A stretch of DNA of 64,000 nt from Siphonodentalium dalli (GCA_032622095.1 CP136061.1:125996754-126060753); one strand, 5' to 3'; shown: positions 24,378-36,990, counted from the first letter of the stretch. Program-made: numbers and translations. The notes: generated from the letters alone by a model not told the origin.

Positions 24378-24487
24378 CATCAAACTTCATATGGATCTTC
24401 GGGGTGACCCCGAGATGGGGACATCGTTCTTTGTCGAAATTCGATAAAAAAAAACATGGCCGCCTGCAGCCATTTTGGATTTCCGTA
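24378..24487 (+). repeat. Fragment of 'CTTCATATNGATCTTCGGG' repeat
   Basis: The order 'aaacttcatatggatcttcg', 'gagatgggga', 'catggccgcctgcagccatt' recurs with changes at about 34855, 36015 and in part 35840. It is a dispersed, non-coding family. Confidence 0.55.
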
Positions 24488-24499
24488 TCCATATGGACG

Positions 24500-24578
24500 A
24501 CTCGCATATATACGATAATACATTGGCGCAGGGTTTTCGCAAAATGTCAGGAGGCTCCTGTCAGCATGGAAGGGTTAA
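24500..24578 (-). mobile_element. Right-end fragment of TTAA-type MITE
   Basis: 'cattggcgcagggttttcgc' and 'aagggttaa' match the right end of the element at 51721-52196. Another such end ('aaagggttaa') lies at 25004-25013. Only the ends remain. Confidence 0.5.
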
Positions 24579-25556
24579 AACGCTGCTGACGTCCCATAAC
24601 ACACCATGTCATGACCCAGAATGCGTATAACGTAGCGGTCATCATATTCTTCTCATGTGGTCTGGAAATTCCAAATATGGTCTGCCGAAGGTAGTATCCA
24701 ATGGGAGTTCAGTTATAAACTGCACATAACACCTAAATGTAATGCGAGTTTTTATCACGAGTAGTGGTCTCGTTCAATACTGCCTATAATATGACACATC
24801 ACGTATCTCACTGGCAACTAAAAAACGTTGTGGAATGCTGTACGTACTACGTTTAGAAATAGAACATAGCTGTCGCATTGCTGGATAATATTTCCCGCAT
24901 ATGGCACACTATATGTTACAGTTTTAAATCTAAACCTTTCCAATATTATCCCATACTTCCTTTGGAATGAGGGTTAAACAAAATTCAGGATGCTCCAGTA
25001 ATGAAAGGGTTAACTGAGATGGGAAATTTTTCTGAAAGTTTGATATTCCAACCATCAATTAGTGTGAAATTTGTTGTTTTAGAACAAAAGTTGCATTTTT
25101 TACTACTTGGTGTCAATTTTTTTAACGAAATTGCAATCAGTTGAACATTTCCAACCTTATGCGATGCTATAGTTCAGAAATTTCCAACAGTTGAACAGTT
25201 TGTGGCATCAGTTGGATCCCCAACGGAGACCCTCTAGCCGCGTCACTGGTAAAGATATATACATGTATATATAATATATATTGTAGCCACATAGTTGAGC
25301 CACCGCGATCGCTTTTTTGTTTGGACGGCGAAGTCTTTATTGGAAACTACCATCACGAATGCAGTCAAGATTATTGAATTCAAACTAGTATATTATTTCG
25401 TCCTTCATCGCGCAAGTGTGTGAATTTTTAGCATTTTATTCTAAAAGTAACTATTGTTATATTGTTTATCATTTTAAAAGTGTTTACATTCCATTGTGCA
25501 TTGAAATGTCAACTGTTCGTCGTTTTCCTAGCCCAAAATTACACTTGTTCATCATT

Positions 25557-25752
25557 GCATGGTTAAGTGGTCCTGTTGTATTGCTATCGTGCTGGTTGGT
25601 CCTGCTGTATTGCTCCGGTACTGGTAGGAAAAATCGATGCTGTTAAGAAAAATTACCGTAATTTTTCCTAAAGTTATCATTTACGGTGTTTGCAATTCAG
25701 CAGGGCCCACCAGCACCATAGCAAATTAGCAGGACCACTTAGCCAGGGGTGT
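25557..25752. mobile_element. Palindromic MITE, about 190 bp
   Basis: The left 50 bp ('ggttaagtggtcctgttgta', then 'ttgctatcgtgctggt') reappear inverted at about 25698-25750 as 'accagcaccatagcaa', then 'caggaccacttagcc'. A 76-residue plus-strand frame here is a by-product. Confidence 0.65.
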
Positions 25753-25973
25753 GGTGGAAACTTTTTGGTTCATCTGGCTGAGTGGATCATGTTGGTTATT
25801 CCGAAGGTTCTGTATTTTTAAAGTAGTAATGGGGTCCTTTTTTAAAGTTTATTTATTGGAAAATAATCTTACATTTTGTTCGAATGATCTTAATGATATA
25901 GTGGTTCGGTAACATGCGGAATCAGTTTATAATGTCAGATGTTCATTCAGTTCAACGCCAAAGCTACATTCGC

Positions 25974-26150
25974 ACATGCACTGGTACATGTGTCGCGCAA
26001 ATTTCCAGGTAATCCATCGCGGATGCTGGACATTTTGAGTATTACATGCGGAATTACGGAACATACACACTGGTACATGTGCCGCGGAAATTTCCAGGTA
26101 ATCCATCGCGGATACTGGACATTTTGAGTATTACATGCAGCATTGTGGAA
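25974..26150 (+). repeat. Tandem duplication, 89-bp period
   Basis: 'actggtacatgtg' begins at 25980 and at 26069. Both are followed by 'aaatttccaggtaatccatc' and 'tggacattttgagtattaca'. The period is not a multiple of three, so no repeated peptide results. Confidence 0.8.
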
Positions 26151-26260
26151 TATGTGGCTTCGCGGTTGTCGGAATCTGCTATTAGATCTATGGACCCTAT
26201 ATATTTGTCATCTCAAGATCAAACCGCAAGAAAATTAAACCTGCATGGTATTGCAGTAAC

Positions 26261-26703
26261 TGGCACCTATCCCATAACGAACTATTACTGATAACAATTA
26301 CGGATAGATTTTAGAAGTCGTAATATTTTCTGACAGTCCAAAAACCTTTTCGCAAAATTGACGACTATAGTTTGAATGGCACTATTTTATCACAAACAGA
26401 CTCATATACGATAAAATAGTGCCGTTCAAACTTTTTGCCACTCACATGTGGTAAGGTGATATAGCTCTGTTTGTCGTAATTTTGTTTTGTATTTCTATTA
26501 TGTTATTATCATAGTCATAGTCAGTGGTAGGCTTGTTGATTGCATGCAAAGCTCGCGTGTCCATTATTGGCTTCTTATAACCGTAATCGTAACTAAGAAT
26601 ATGGCAAAACGACAACTAATAGAAAGAAAACACATTCTAGTGACGTAGTACCCTATTCGTAATTCTTATCAGAAGTATAGTTCATTATGCGAAAGGTATC
26701 CAC
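26261..26703. mobile_element. MITE with about 45-bp TIRs, copy A
   Basis: The left end 'ataacgaactattactgata' and the right end (reverse strand) 'ataatgaactatacttctga' form TIRs. An inner inverted pair holds 'cactattttatc' and 'gataaaatagtgc'. A second copy lies at 57325-57720. Confidence 0.65.
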
Positions 26704-26990
26704 GATATTCGCGACTAACACAATCAGAGCTCCAGAGTTTGAATCGATTCTTAGAGACACCGAATGGCCAGAATAGTAATTTTTCACCAATAAAGCCAGT
26801 CTCAATGTTAATATCGCATCATTCACTTCAACAATATTTAACATTTTCGATATTATATGTTCATCGTTTTAAAATATATATGTTCATTTTGTTGCGTTCC
26901 AAATGATGGGCGAACTTTTGTCCAACATTTTGTAGGGAACGCGAACGGATACATAAAAATAATAATCAAGCTTGCCAGTGCAGCCATTGT

Positions 26991-27390
26991 TTAACCCTTT
27001 ACCCAACAGAACGGCCCTGTGCCAATGCATTCTCTTATATATGCGAGTCGACCATAGGTCGCCTCGCATATATAAGAGAATGCATTGGCTTAACACATTA
27101 AAAATTATAAAATTGTTAAAGAATGTAAGAACAAATGGTAAAAAGTGTTAAAAAAAGATTTTTTTTAGGCCAATGCATTCTCTTATATATGCGAGGCGAC
27201 CTATGGTCGACTCGCATATATAAGAGAATGCATTGGCACAGGGCATAACTGTAACTATCACAATGTGGTCAAGGAGCCGGTTCCAATGATATCCATATTT
27301 GTATGGTTCTATTGAGACAGACCGAAGTTATTTTAGGCTGTTGAAGCTTTATTTGGCCGGTTTTGGCCGGTTTGTTGGGTAAAGGGTTAA
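26991..27390. mobile_element. piggyBac-like double-hairpin MITE, 400 bp
   Basis: It is bounded by TTAA at both ends, with 26-bp TIRs (ttaaccctttacccaaca and partner) that match at 24 of 26 positions. CCC inside a TTAA duplication is the piggyBac end pattern. Inside are two hairpins, each with 33-nt arms, one mismatch and a 3-nt loop: 27021-27089 and 27169-27237. There is no coding capacity. Confidence 0.82.
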
Positions 27391-29270
27391 AGAACGCTAC
27401 AACGCCAAATCTATTTCTTATAATTTCGCAGAGAATCTGCTCGAATGACAAATAATCTAAAGGTACGTTCAAATGTAACTGACAGAAAATATCTGGCAAA
27501 TTACCATGCGAATTGTCACAGATGGCTATATATTAATTGCTCACTTTTGAGTTTTCAACATTGTGAATTAGGGAATCTGTGTCTTCGATTGTTGTCACTC
27601 GTATTCGAGTGATAAAATGTTACTATATAGGGATTTCATTATTGATGCTTGCCACGTATTTGAAGGTTAATGTCAGACCAACGTCGGTTGTGGTATAACT
27701 TATGGGGGTACAGAGATCTCGCGTCTCATGTAGTATGCGGTGATGCGCATGCATTATATACCTTGCATCAACTTGCTTGTATTCCCTCATATTCTAGCCC
27801 CCTTCGGCGAATTGTCTATAAAAATAAATGTCAAGAAAATTCGCTAGTGTGTGAACGTATCTTAAAGGTTTTCTTGTTGACCAAATAAATGAAAGAAAAT
27901 TCCTCATTACTGCGTATGTCAGCTGCAATTAGAAGTATCTAAAATGATAAATAATACTCGAATTTAATTCAAAATGAGAGTTAGCATTCCACACTGCAAG
28001 TTGAAAAATAATATACATACAATATCCACAAATGAACATGCATATACAGTGTTAATGCATCAATTGAACACATGCATTTCTCAAAACACGAAGCAGAAAC
28101 TACACATTGAGCTGGAATATATAGCGAACTGGTTTTCATATGTTCCACAGAAATGTCTCAATCGAAATCCATAGATATATGGTAACTTTCGCATAATATT
28201 GAACTGATTTTGGGTATTTGCCACACGTACGTGTAACCTGTAACGTGCATGTGTTGCTATTGCCAAATCAAGTCACCTGACTCGCGTTACCATTTCACCT
28301 ACATGCACGTACTTGTGCAATTTTGTTTAGAAGCTTTGTGTCCAGCGTGTAGCATACGGAACTGGGAGCAAATGGGAATAATCGAATCATCTAATGACAC
28401 AATGAGCTGAAAACGTTATTTTGGCCGTGGAAGAATGGGAATTGCCTGCTCGGAAGGGTCCTTTTTGATTGAAATCAATAAAGGGCATCATGCAGTGATC
28501 GCAGTTTTTACAGCTTGTCCTCACCACTTAACTATTGAGTACACGTTTTACTACTCTACGGGCCGATATCTATACACGTGTAGGTTTTTCTCCATAATAC
28601 CATGTGCCAGATACATATCCACAGCAATACCATAGTAACACCCGTTACACATGAGTACGCGTGGTTAAACCTGGCTATATTGTCTATAATTATTTTTTTT
28701 ATTTGCGATAAAGCCTTATATTATCTGGTCAAGCTAAATATGTCATAATAAATTACAGCATATTGATGGACATGTACCTTGTTATTATTTGTATCCCACC
28801 GAGTGAGCACGGGGGAGGTGTGAGTAAAACAGAGTTTCTGCTTGGCGTAGCAAAATGCGATGGCTGTAAGAATATTAACTCCGTCAATTCGAAAGACACT
28901 TCTATTACTCAATTAGGGAACAACTCGAACGAGTTACAAGTACTGTGTCATACATTTAGCTACAAACACGATATCACGATGAAGTTGTCCTGAAGTGGTT
29001 GAATCTGAGTTTTTTCTTTAAAGTTAAAATGAGAGATGATCGCCATTTTCCATTATACTCCTATTATAATTGCTCAGTAAATAGAGAATATATATATATA
29101 TGTCTTGAACTCTGTTATCTGAATCTGATAAATCCAAATATAACATCCAACCCACCAACCCCTCGAAATAGGAGGTAAAGGAAATAGCGGATATTTTGTA
29201 TACATTTAGAGAACAAACTAATAAAAGGAATAATTTTGGTTTCCGCGGATGATAACTTTAGATAGTCTGA
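27391..29270. other. Non-coding stretch, no gene seen
   Basis: Short unrelated frames only. A (ta)n run lies at about 29089-29101. Confidence 0.4.
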
Positions 29271-29529
29271 ACTATACATGAATGGAAATTAGTATGTTTG
29301 TTTATTAGCACAAACTACAGGTCAATTCGGGTTCGAATTTCGATCCGCTCGCAAATTTTCACCAGAGTTATGGCCCTTTTTGTTGGAAGTTGCACTCAAT
29401 TTTAGTTTCCGGATGATATAATAATAACTTTAGTAAGTCTGAACTGAATGGGATCAAATTTGGTATGTGAATTTACTAGCCTAAAATATATACAGGTCCA
29501 GTTCGAAGTTGGGTTCCGCCCGCCAATTT
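29271..29529 (+). repeat. Degenerate repeat that hosts the TIR transposon
   Basis: Two diverged units contain 'gggttcgaatttcgatccgc' or 'gaagttgggttccgcccgcc', each followed by 'aattttcaccaga'. The first unit continues 'gttatggccc'; the second is interrupted by the transposon and resumes at 32376 as 'gtcatggcc'. Confidence 0.6.
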
Positions 29530-29872
29530 TCACCAGACGGTGTGTATAAAAGCCGAACACAACCGAACATAACCGAACACAAGTCCAAATAATGGCAAAT
29601 ATAACGAATAAAGTTCATAGGCACGTGTATTCATGTTCACACTATTACTATACGAAGATTGGTGGAGTTCGGGCCAATAATAAGTGTTTTATTCGATATT
29701 TTGTAAAACGCGTTTTGAGTTCGCATTTGTAAAACGCGTTTTGTGTTCGGCATAGCAAAGCCGAACACAAGTTATAATTCTGTCGTGTATTAGTCTAACG
29801 GCTGTCTAATTGGGTGATAATTAATATCTGACATATGGTCACTAAGCCGAAAGGCTTTCATTGTGGTATACG

Positions 29873-30104
29873 GACATTTCCCCACCGGACATTTCCCCAC
29901 TTTCAAAAGCGGACATTTCCCCACCCGGGCATTTACCCACCGGACATTTCCCACCCGGACATTTACCCACCGGACATTTCCCCACCCTGCTAATAAAATG
30001 CGGACATCAAAGAGTGTTTTGACTGATCAGTGAAGCCTGCCATTTCAAGCGCTTTGCCATTTCAAGGGTGGGTGGGGAAATGTCCGGTGGGGAAATGTCC
30101 GGGA
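29873..30104. repeat. Minisatellite of 'ccggacatttccccac' with inverted copies
   Basis: About seven units of 'ccggacatttccccac' (variants with 'ccc' or 'tta') lie at 29873-29994. Two units in the opposite orientation lie at 30068-30102. They are about 75 bp apart and can form a hairpin. Confidence 0.75.
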
Positions 30105-30171
30105 TTCTTAATTGTTTGTTGGTGGCGGTCTCTCACCTATTGTAGTTCAGTGTTTTGACAGTTAGTTTCAG

Positions 30172-31501
30172 TGTTTGATGGAGCCTACTATTATAGAAAC
30201 AACATACTTTTGATAGGCCCCGTCATGAAAGACAACGATTGTAAAAACTTTGAGTGACAAGAAAGTTTTCCCGCTAGTTCCACTTCATGGAAAGGTTACA
30301 ACTCAAAGTGTTTAATGCTCGTCAGCAAAATTCTTCCATTCCTAAATTGTGGACAAATAATAATTGTGAAAGTCTAAATAATATTATAAAACTAGAAAAC
30401 AACTGGAAAGTTCTTCGACTGACGGACTTGACGGACAATCTTTCTGAATAGTTGACGATTAGATGAGAGCTATCGGAGGAGCATTGCATGGCTGTGGAAA
30501 CTATGACTTAGCAAAACATTCAAGTGCTCTAATCTTGAGTGAGAAATCAGACATGGGCGAACATGACGGCTGACCAACGCGATAAAAGACTTAACCGACT
30601 AATTTCAATTCCGCCAGAATCTTCAAGAAGCCATGTCAGACTAAAAGAGTAAACCCATGCAAAACTAGATCAATCAACCCTAGCAAACGTCAAAAAGTAT
30701 CTTGCATGAGCGCAAAATAAACAATCTTTATTTCTTTCATATCACATTCCTGTCATATCAGACACATTTTTGAAAATAAAATAAGATCTTAAATTCCTGG
30801 TTATCAGACTTTTAAAAAGATACAATACGAAACGCTCTTTAATCGTATTCAGATAATTCATTTCAATTCAATCGGTATTCGATTGAACATATACTATGAT
30901 TGACATCAATTCCACCAGAATTCCTTGCACCTCACCAAGAGATGTTATGTCGCCAGCTATAACACGGCGTAGAATCGCCAGATAACAATCATATTTTTAT
31001 TTTTTTAAATACATTTATTCATTAACTCATGAATGAATTGGACCCAAAACTCAGGCACAGCCTATTTTATTGGGTCCAAACAGAAAATAAAAAAAGTTGA
31101 CAAACAAGGACACATGACAATTTAATGGTGTATATATCTTGTATCAACAATCATATGAAGATATCGCCTTATTGGATGTTGGCCAGACACATACGGGTCC
31201 TGATGTCACGACGAAGAACTTAATAACGGTATGTCGGTGCATAAACATGCGTGACGAAAACGAATATCAGTGTCGTCCTACAGCTATCAGAAATTGGTGT
31301 AAACATTATTTAATTTCGAACAAAACATGTAATACATACAAACAATTTGACATAAGTAATAATAGGGTTCAAAACGGGGATTAGACAACAAGCCCAAAGG
31401 CTTTTATCAAGTCTTTTCCCCGGAAGTTTACCCTTGGTATCAGAATAGATACCATATAGGGTAAGTTTAGCAGACGGGGAAAACATGTTAGATCCGAAAA
31501 A
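30172..31501 (+). repeat. Repeat block A, left copy (inside the TIR transposon)
   Basis: Almost identical to 62670-64000, with a few indels and substitutions in 1.33 kb. The match starts sharply at 'tgtttgatggagcc'. Within it are a 'ttggacccaa' / 'ttgggtccaa' hairpin (31048-31080) and 'gacaacaagcccaaaggctt' (31384), a motif also present at 58826. Confidence 0.85.
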
Positions 31502-32109
31502 TATTGTCAAGTTAATTGGTATTGCATACCGTGCATCAGCCAAAACGAAAGAAGGGAGTGAAGCGACTTCAATAATGATTATCTCTATTTTGATATGCCG
31601 TGATCGGAAATTGCTGCAGCATGTTAATCATTATATCTATGAACCAGGACATGTCGACACGATGTCACGAATAACCACTGTAAATCCCAAAAAAACAGGC
31701 ATGGTGATAACAAAAAAACCAGAGATGGTGATCGTTGTAGTACAATAATTGTACGAATGGACTTGTAATAATAACGGGGGGTAACATTTTAGTGAGAATG
31801 CAGACGAAAATGGACAACAATTTAACACGTATTTCTCGCGAATAAAGCGTGCCAAATCCCATCTGGCAGATATTAATTATCACCTATCAGCGGATAAACT
31901 AATCCATGAGAAGAAGTTTGTGTTCGGCTTTTCTATGCCGAACACAAACGCGTTATACAAAACATCTAACAAAACACTCATCATTGAACCAAACTCCACC
32001 AAATTTCGTATAGTAATAGTTTGAACGTGAAATCATATGCCTTATAGATGAACTTTACAAGGTGGTCGTATATTTAGTAGACTGTTTTTAGAGTTATATA
32101 TCTCAAACA

Positions 32110-32625
32110 CCAGCTAACGCCACATCTGTGTGTTAATTAATTACCGGTGACTGAGTGTCGAACATAAACTTGTGTTCGGATTTTTTTTACAAAATATCGA
32201 ATAAAACACTTTTTATTGGCCCAAACTCCACAAATCTTCGTATAGTAATAGTGTGAACATGAATACATATGCCTATGAACTTTATTCGTGAAATTTCCCA
32301 TTATTTGGACTTGTGTTCGGTTATGTTCGGTTATGTTCGGTTGTGTTCGGCTTTTATGAGCTCCCCCTCACCAGAGTCATGGCCATTTATTGGAATTATC
32401 ATGGGGGATATTTTACCACGCCCTATCGATGCTCTTATTTAATATATCTGATTAGCAAAATGATATACGCTATACCAAAACTGTTAAGTTACACCTTGCT
32501 GAGACAAAGTCAATATAGTGGGCCTATCAGATGATCGAGACGCCCCCCCCCCCCCCCTTCAGACGCCGGATTCAGGGTCTGTTATATGACGTATTCCGGA
32601 CATCGGATCCGTATGCGTATATATA
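32110..32625 (+). repeat. Repeat block B, left copy
   Basis: It comprises the right TIR plus 258 bp of flank up to a short (ta)n. Nearly identical to 62151-62665. Confidence 0.85.
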
Positions 32626-33179
32626 GGGCGGACGCCGTTGGGCTGATACTTCGGATGTTATCATTGGTGTTCGGCATATATGTTATCACAATTTAGGAAA
32701 CTTATCATGGAATTAAGGAATAAATCCTCACCAAAGGTTTTGAACAGGCGTTGAAGATATTTGGCTAGATGTGTTTGATTATCAAAGTATTGCCCAATGT
32801 GGAGTAATTTAATTTTGCTTAACTTTCAGATTAATCACTTTCAGATTACTCTATAATCAAATTATTACTGGCCAATGCAGTCTAATTTCATTTTATAATG
32901 TCTTTTGATTTATTCCTCATTTTCTTTCCAAAAACTCGAGCTAACAGTATTCCGGATGACAGGGTCTGTTTTAGCTGAATGTATTCCGGATTCCAGGGGA
33001 GATGGTCGCTTCCCTCCTATCACTGGCGCATTTAAACACCAAAAACACAACCAGTGGGAACAAATGGTGGGATCATGAAAACGTCCGAGTCGAGGCACAT
33101 GTCCACTTTATATTTTATTCTTCGTTTGAGTCCTTTTTGGCATCCACAATCCCTGTTTAATTTAATATATTTAATTATC
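32626..33179. other. Non-coding stretch, no gene seen
   Basis: Unique-looking AT-rich sequence without supported features. Confidence 0.35.
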
Positions 33180-33770
33180 CCCCGCCAAATTGAAAATTTG
33201 CGGGGATATAGGAATGGGTTACGTTCGTCCGTCCGTCCATCTAGCCGTCCGTCGTATCGTCCGTCCGTCCGTCCATCCGCCCGTCCCGAATTTGTAAGAG
33301 TCATATCTTGAACACATGTCAACGGATTTCAAAGAGTTTTGGTATATGACTTCACCTGACAATTACCTAGAATGAGTTCGCAAGCAATGTCCGGCCGGAT
33401 ATTTTTACCGGAGTTATTGGACTTTGTTTATTATTTTTGTCGAATTTACCAAATAGCAAATAGACCACGTTACAGGGCTCATTTCCACAAATCTCAACGG
33501 ATTTCAAAGATATTTGGTATATGAGTTCACTTGACCAGTATCTAGAAAGAGTTCGCAAACCAGGTCCGGCCGGATATTTTAAGCGGACTTATTGGACTTT
33601 TTTTTGTGTGTGCAAATGGACGACGTCACAGGGCTCATTTCCACAAATGTCAACGGATTTCAAAGATTTTTGGTATATGAGTTCACATGACCAGTATGAC
33701 GACGTCACATGGCTAATTTCCACAAATGTCAGTACCTAAAATGAGTTCGCAAGCCAGGCTTTTTGACAAA
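33180..33770 (+). repeat. GTCCGTCC-headed repeat
   Basis: The hairpin 'ccccgccaaattg' / 'caattt.gcgggg' leads into (gtcc)n-rich sequence at about 33226-33290. Three units with 'gtcaacggatttcaaagat', 'tggtatatgagttcac' and 'gagttcgcaa' follow. The minus-strand peptide 'RTDGR' here is only the microsatellite read in frame. Confidence 0.7.
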
Positions 33771-33780
33771 ATCCCACCTC

Positions 33781-34839
33781 TTGTTTAGCACATACTGAGA
33801 ACGCAAACATTATTGAGAATGCACTTCCCCAACTGCACAATTCGACGGGGGATACCGTCGTCTGCGACTGCTTGTTTATTATTATTTCGGCCAATTTGGC
33901 CGGTTACTTCATGTGAGTTTTTCATCTGACGTGTGTGTCGGAATAATGATGTGGAGGATTTATGTAAATGTTAGCCCAAACTACATTTCCAAGTAACGAT
34001 GGTTTTGTTGTTTATTTTGAGGAATAATACCGCGTCAGATGAATTCAGCCCAAATATGTTAACAGTTGTCGTGTAAAACATTCGGCAGTAAGTTAGCGTT
34101 ATTTAGTATTTGTGGATGTCCTTTAACATGGGGAAAATAGACTACTGCGCTTGAACGAGCATGTGAATTGTCGTTTTTAATGTATAGCAACTTTATAATC
34201 AATAACAGAGGCATTCTCTGTCAAATAAGGTCGCTCTATTTACGATACCAATTGGGGAACTTTGTGAATTAAATTACGCGTAAACTTAACCTGCTGCAAA
34301 TAGAAAAGGTGTCGGAATCGGCGTACTCGCCTCAGGGCTAACTCGCCTCAATCGGCGAGTGCCAACTCGGAATAAAAGGCCAACTCGGAATAAAAGATGC
34401 ATACGGGGTGTTATATGGCGTTTGGTCCGTTGTTTCTCAATGAATATTATTGAAATTTGGTGTATATGTCCGGGCTGGGACATGGAATACAACAACGTTT
34501 GAATTGTTTTTAAATTTACAAATTTGTTGATTTTATTCATTTTGTTTTCGTTCTGAAACACACTATAAAGTGTATATAATATAATAACGAACACGAGACA
34601 TATAAAACATAAAAACATTGAGGTAAGAATCTTTTTAAGGAATGCAACTTTATTTAATGATAATAAACACATAAATTAAAATAACAAACATGAGACATAC
34701 ATGATTTATAAACTGTTAACAAAAGATATCAAACTCAATACATGACAAAGATGACTCAGTGAAGTTTATAAAGTGAACATAAAAATATTAAGGTAAAAAT
34801 CTTTTTATGCATTACTAAACCGTTTAGCACAGTCCACTT
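33781..34839. other. Non-coding stretch, no gene seen
   Basis: Includes two similar stretches with 'acataaaaa.atta/gaggtaa' near 34608 and 34777, a likely short tandem duplication. A 128-residue minus-strand frame has no family signature. Confidence 0.35.
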
Positions 34840-36150
34840 CACTCATCCGATCATCACTAAACTTCATATTTATCTTGATATTGATCTATCAGATGAGAGC
34901 TATCAAATATTTTTTTAATTTTATAGGAAAAAATGGTCGCCAGCGGCCATATTGCATTTACGTTATATGTTATCGCGTCATGTCGATATCTAGTATTAGT
35001 TAGAAATTTCACCTTTCCAGATTCATAATTGCTCCATTGACTGTAACAGATGGAATTATTCCCCTCTTCGGATAGAGTGTCACTGAAACTTTATTTTGTC
35101 AGACTGTCTGTATAGTCACTGATTATATATGGCAATAATCTGTAATAAGATGTAGCACTATTTTATTTTATATTTACATGCAGTGCTGTTTTTATACAAC
35201 AATTCTAATCCCCCCCCCCCTAGATCATCGTGTGAACGACCATACATCGCGCGAGGACCTGGTTGAATTAAGGGGGGTTTTATGGATAACTTCTGTCCTC
35301 AAGCTAGATTATACTTATGACATTTAATGGCATGTTACTAACGTGGAGGGTTAGATATGCTTGAGACACCACCACTCTTCAATTCACACCAAGTTATCAG
35401 CTGTCATATTCGGATATTAGAACCCATAGCCATGATATATGGTTTATTTTGTGTATACTAGTAATATTGTTATTTTCAGTACCTTTATATACCAGTACTG
35501 TGTATAACAATGCATATAAATTAATCCATGTATACATGTATATTGATTCAACGGATTCAGTGGTTTTGTCCATAAGTCTATCAAATATGCGGGGAAAACA
35601 TGGCCACAAGCAGTACACCCTGTTAAATTTCGAATTTGAATCAATTGGCGCACCCTGCAGCCAGCTTTTATTGGAGAACTTTTTCTCACGTGGATAGTTT
35701 GGATCACCGCTAGATGTGAGCCATGTTTTGTTCTCAAGCTGTCCTTGTGAAGACATCACTGCCAGCGGTGATCTGGAATTTTACTATTTTTATGGCTAAA
35801 TAATTTGGTTGATCCTACAGACGACACCCCTTGTCCGATCGTCACCAGATTCCACAATGATCTTCTGGATAACCAGGGTGAGAGTAATCTAATTTTCCCG
35901 AATTTCGTTAAAAAACATTACCACAGGCAGCAATTTGGTATCTTACTGTTTGATCCTCTTTTGCGTGACTGAATTGTTTAGCAACTGTACAGTCATATCC
36001 CTCATCTGATAGTCACCACACTTTATATTGATCTTCGGGCTGACAACTAGATGGGAGCTATTTTTTTGGAAAACATTGTCGCCAGCAGTCATCTTCTATT
36101 TTGGTTTGTATATACATGTATATCTCTTCATTCGGATAGTCAGTATTACG
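34840..36150 (+). repeat. Dispersed 'catcnGATnGTCACnA' repeat, three diverged units
   Basis: Units near 34845, 35830 and 35995 share 'ttgatctt', 'agatgggagctat' and 'ttggaaaacattgtcgccag' or variants. They belong to the same family as 24378-24487. Confidence 0.5.
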
Positions 36151-36389
36151 TAGGTACTTCAACTTTCCGCATTTCCGCATGTCATCATTTGAAATATAAA
36201 AATTTACCGGATACCATGCACCCTTCAAAATTTGTTTCGTCGTATCTATTTTAATGACCCGTATGGTAATATTGATACAGATATATTTGTCAAACATTTC
36301 TTTGTACAATATACAGGTATTTAGTTTGTAACTAAATCTAGAAATATATAATAGTAGCTGGTGGACCCTACTTCGTCCGGGATGTTCCC

Positions 36390-36990
36390 CTCTGATTTTC
36401 GGAGAATTGCGCGATTTAACCTTGAATTGACCATTTTAAAGGTGAACGTCATGTCGGGTCACGATTTGACCCGTCCAAAACACTCCCCGGACAAAAGTCA
36501 CGACAAAAATACCCGTCGAAATCCGCCCGGCTTTACCCGATTTGACCTTTAATTGACAATTTTGAATGTCAAGATCAGGTCAGGGTCATAATTTGACCCA
36601 CCCGAAACACTCCTGGGACAAAAGTAACAGTAGGTATTATATTTCGTTGAAATACTTCCGTTTTACCAGATTTGACCTTGAATTGATCTTTTTGAATGTC
36701 AAAGTCAGGTCGGGATCAAGATTTGACCCGTCCAAATAGTCCAGAAACATGCCTACGTCAGCACGTTCGAGAACATGGTCCCACGTGAAATTGGACCCGT
36801 CCATATTGCTCCCGGGATCGAAGTAGTCCTACACACAATTTTTTAGTCGGATCGGTCAAGGTCCAGAAACATGCCTATGAGCGAGGTCAAGTTGACACGT
36901 TAAATACCAAATCCGAGTCGGATCAGTCGAGCAGTGTTAGAGTCTATAACACATACACACATGCATTCATGCATACACACATACATACAG
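36390..36990 (+). repeat. Degenerate tandem repeat, about 125-bp period
   Basis: Phrases 'cgatttgaccttgaattga', 'aggtcaggtcgggg' and 'gatttgacccgtccaaa' recur about every 125 bp. The array runs into 'cagacaggtgttccaaaat'. It is related to 20790-21010. Confidence 0.6.

Larger units (their letters stand above)
29538..32367. mobile_element. TIR DNA transposon, 2.83 kb, 8-bp target duplication
   Basis: It is flanked by tcaccaga at 29530-29537 and 32368-32375. The TIRs of about 175 bp (29538-29712 and 32190-32367 inverted) share 'ataaaagccgaacacaac', then 'aataaagttcataggca' and 'gtgttttattcgatattttg'. Near the ends the motif GTTCGG is repeated four or five times. No transposase is visible inside, so it is non-autonomous. 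An 8-bp duplication fits hAT, while long TIRs fit Mutator-like elements; the class is undecided. Confidence 0.8.

Noticed and set aside
29873-30104. CRISPR-like direct repeats
   Set aside because: Units are adjacent or irregularly spaced with no unique spacers, in an animal genome and inside a transposon.
31139-31384. 81-codon frame present again at 63637-63882
   Set aside because: Kept in both copies only because the whole repeat block is nearly identical; no protein signature.
33032-33322. 96-residue minus-strand frame with R/T/D/G repeats
   Set aside because: Microsatellite (gtcc)n read in frame.
34286-34672. 128-residue minus-strand frame with a hydrophobic stretch
   Set aside because: AT-rich frame overlapping short tandem sequence; no homologue recognised.
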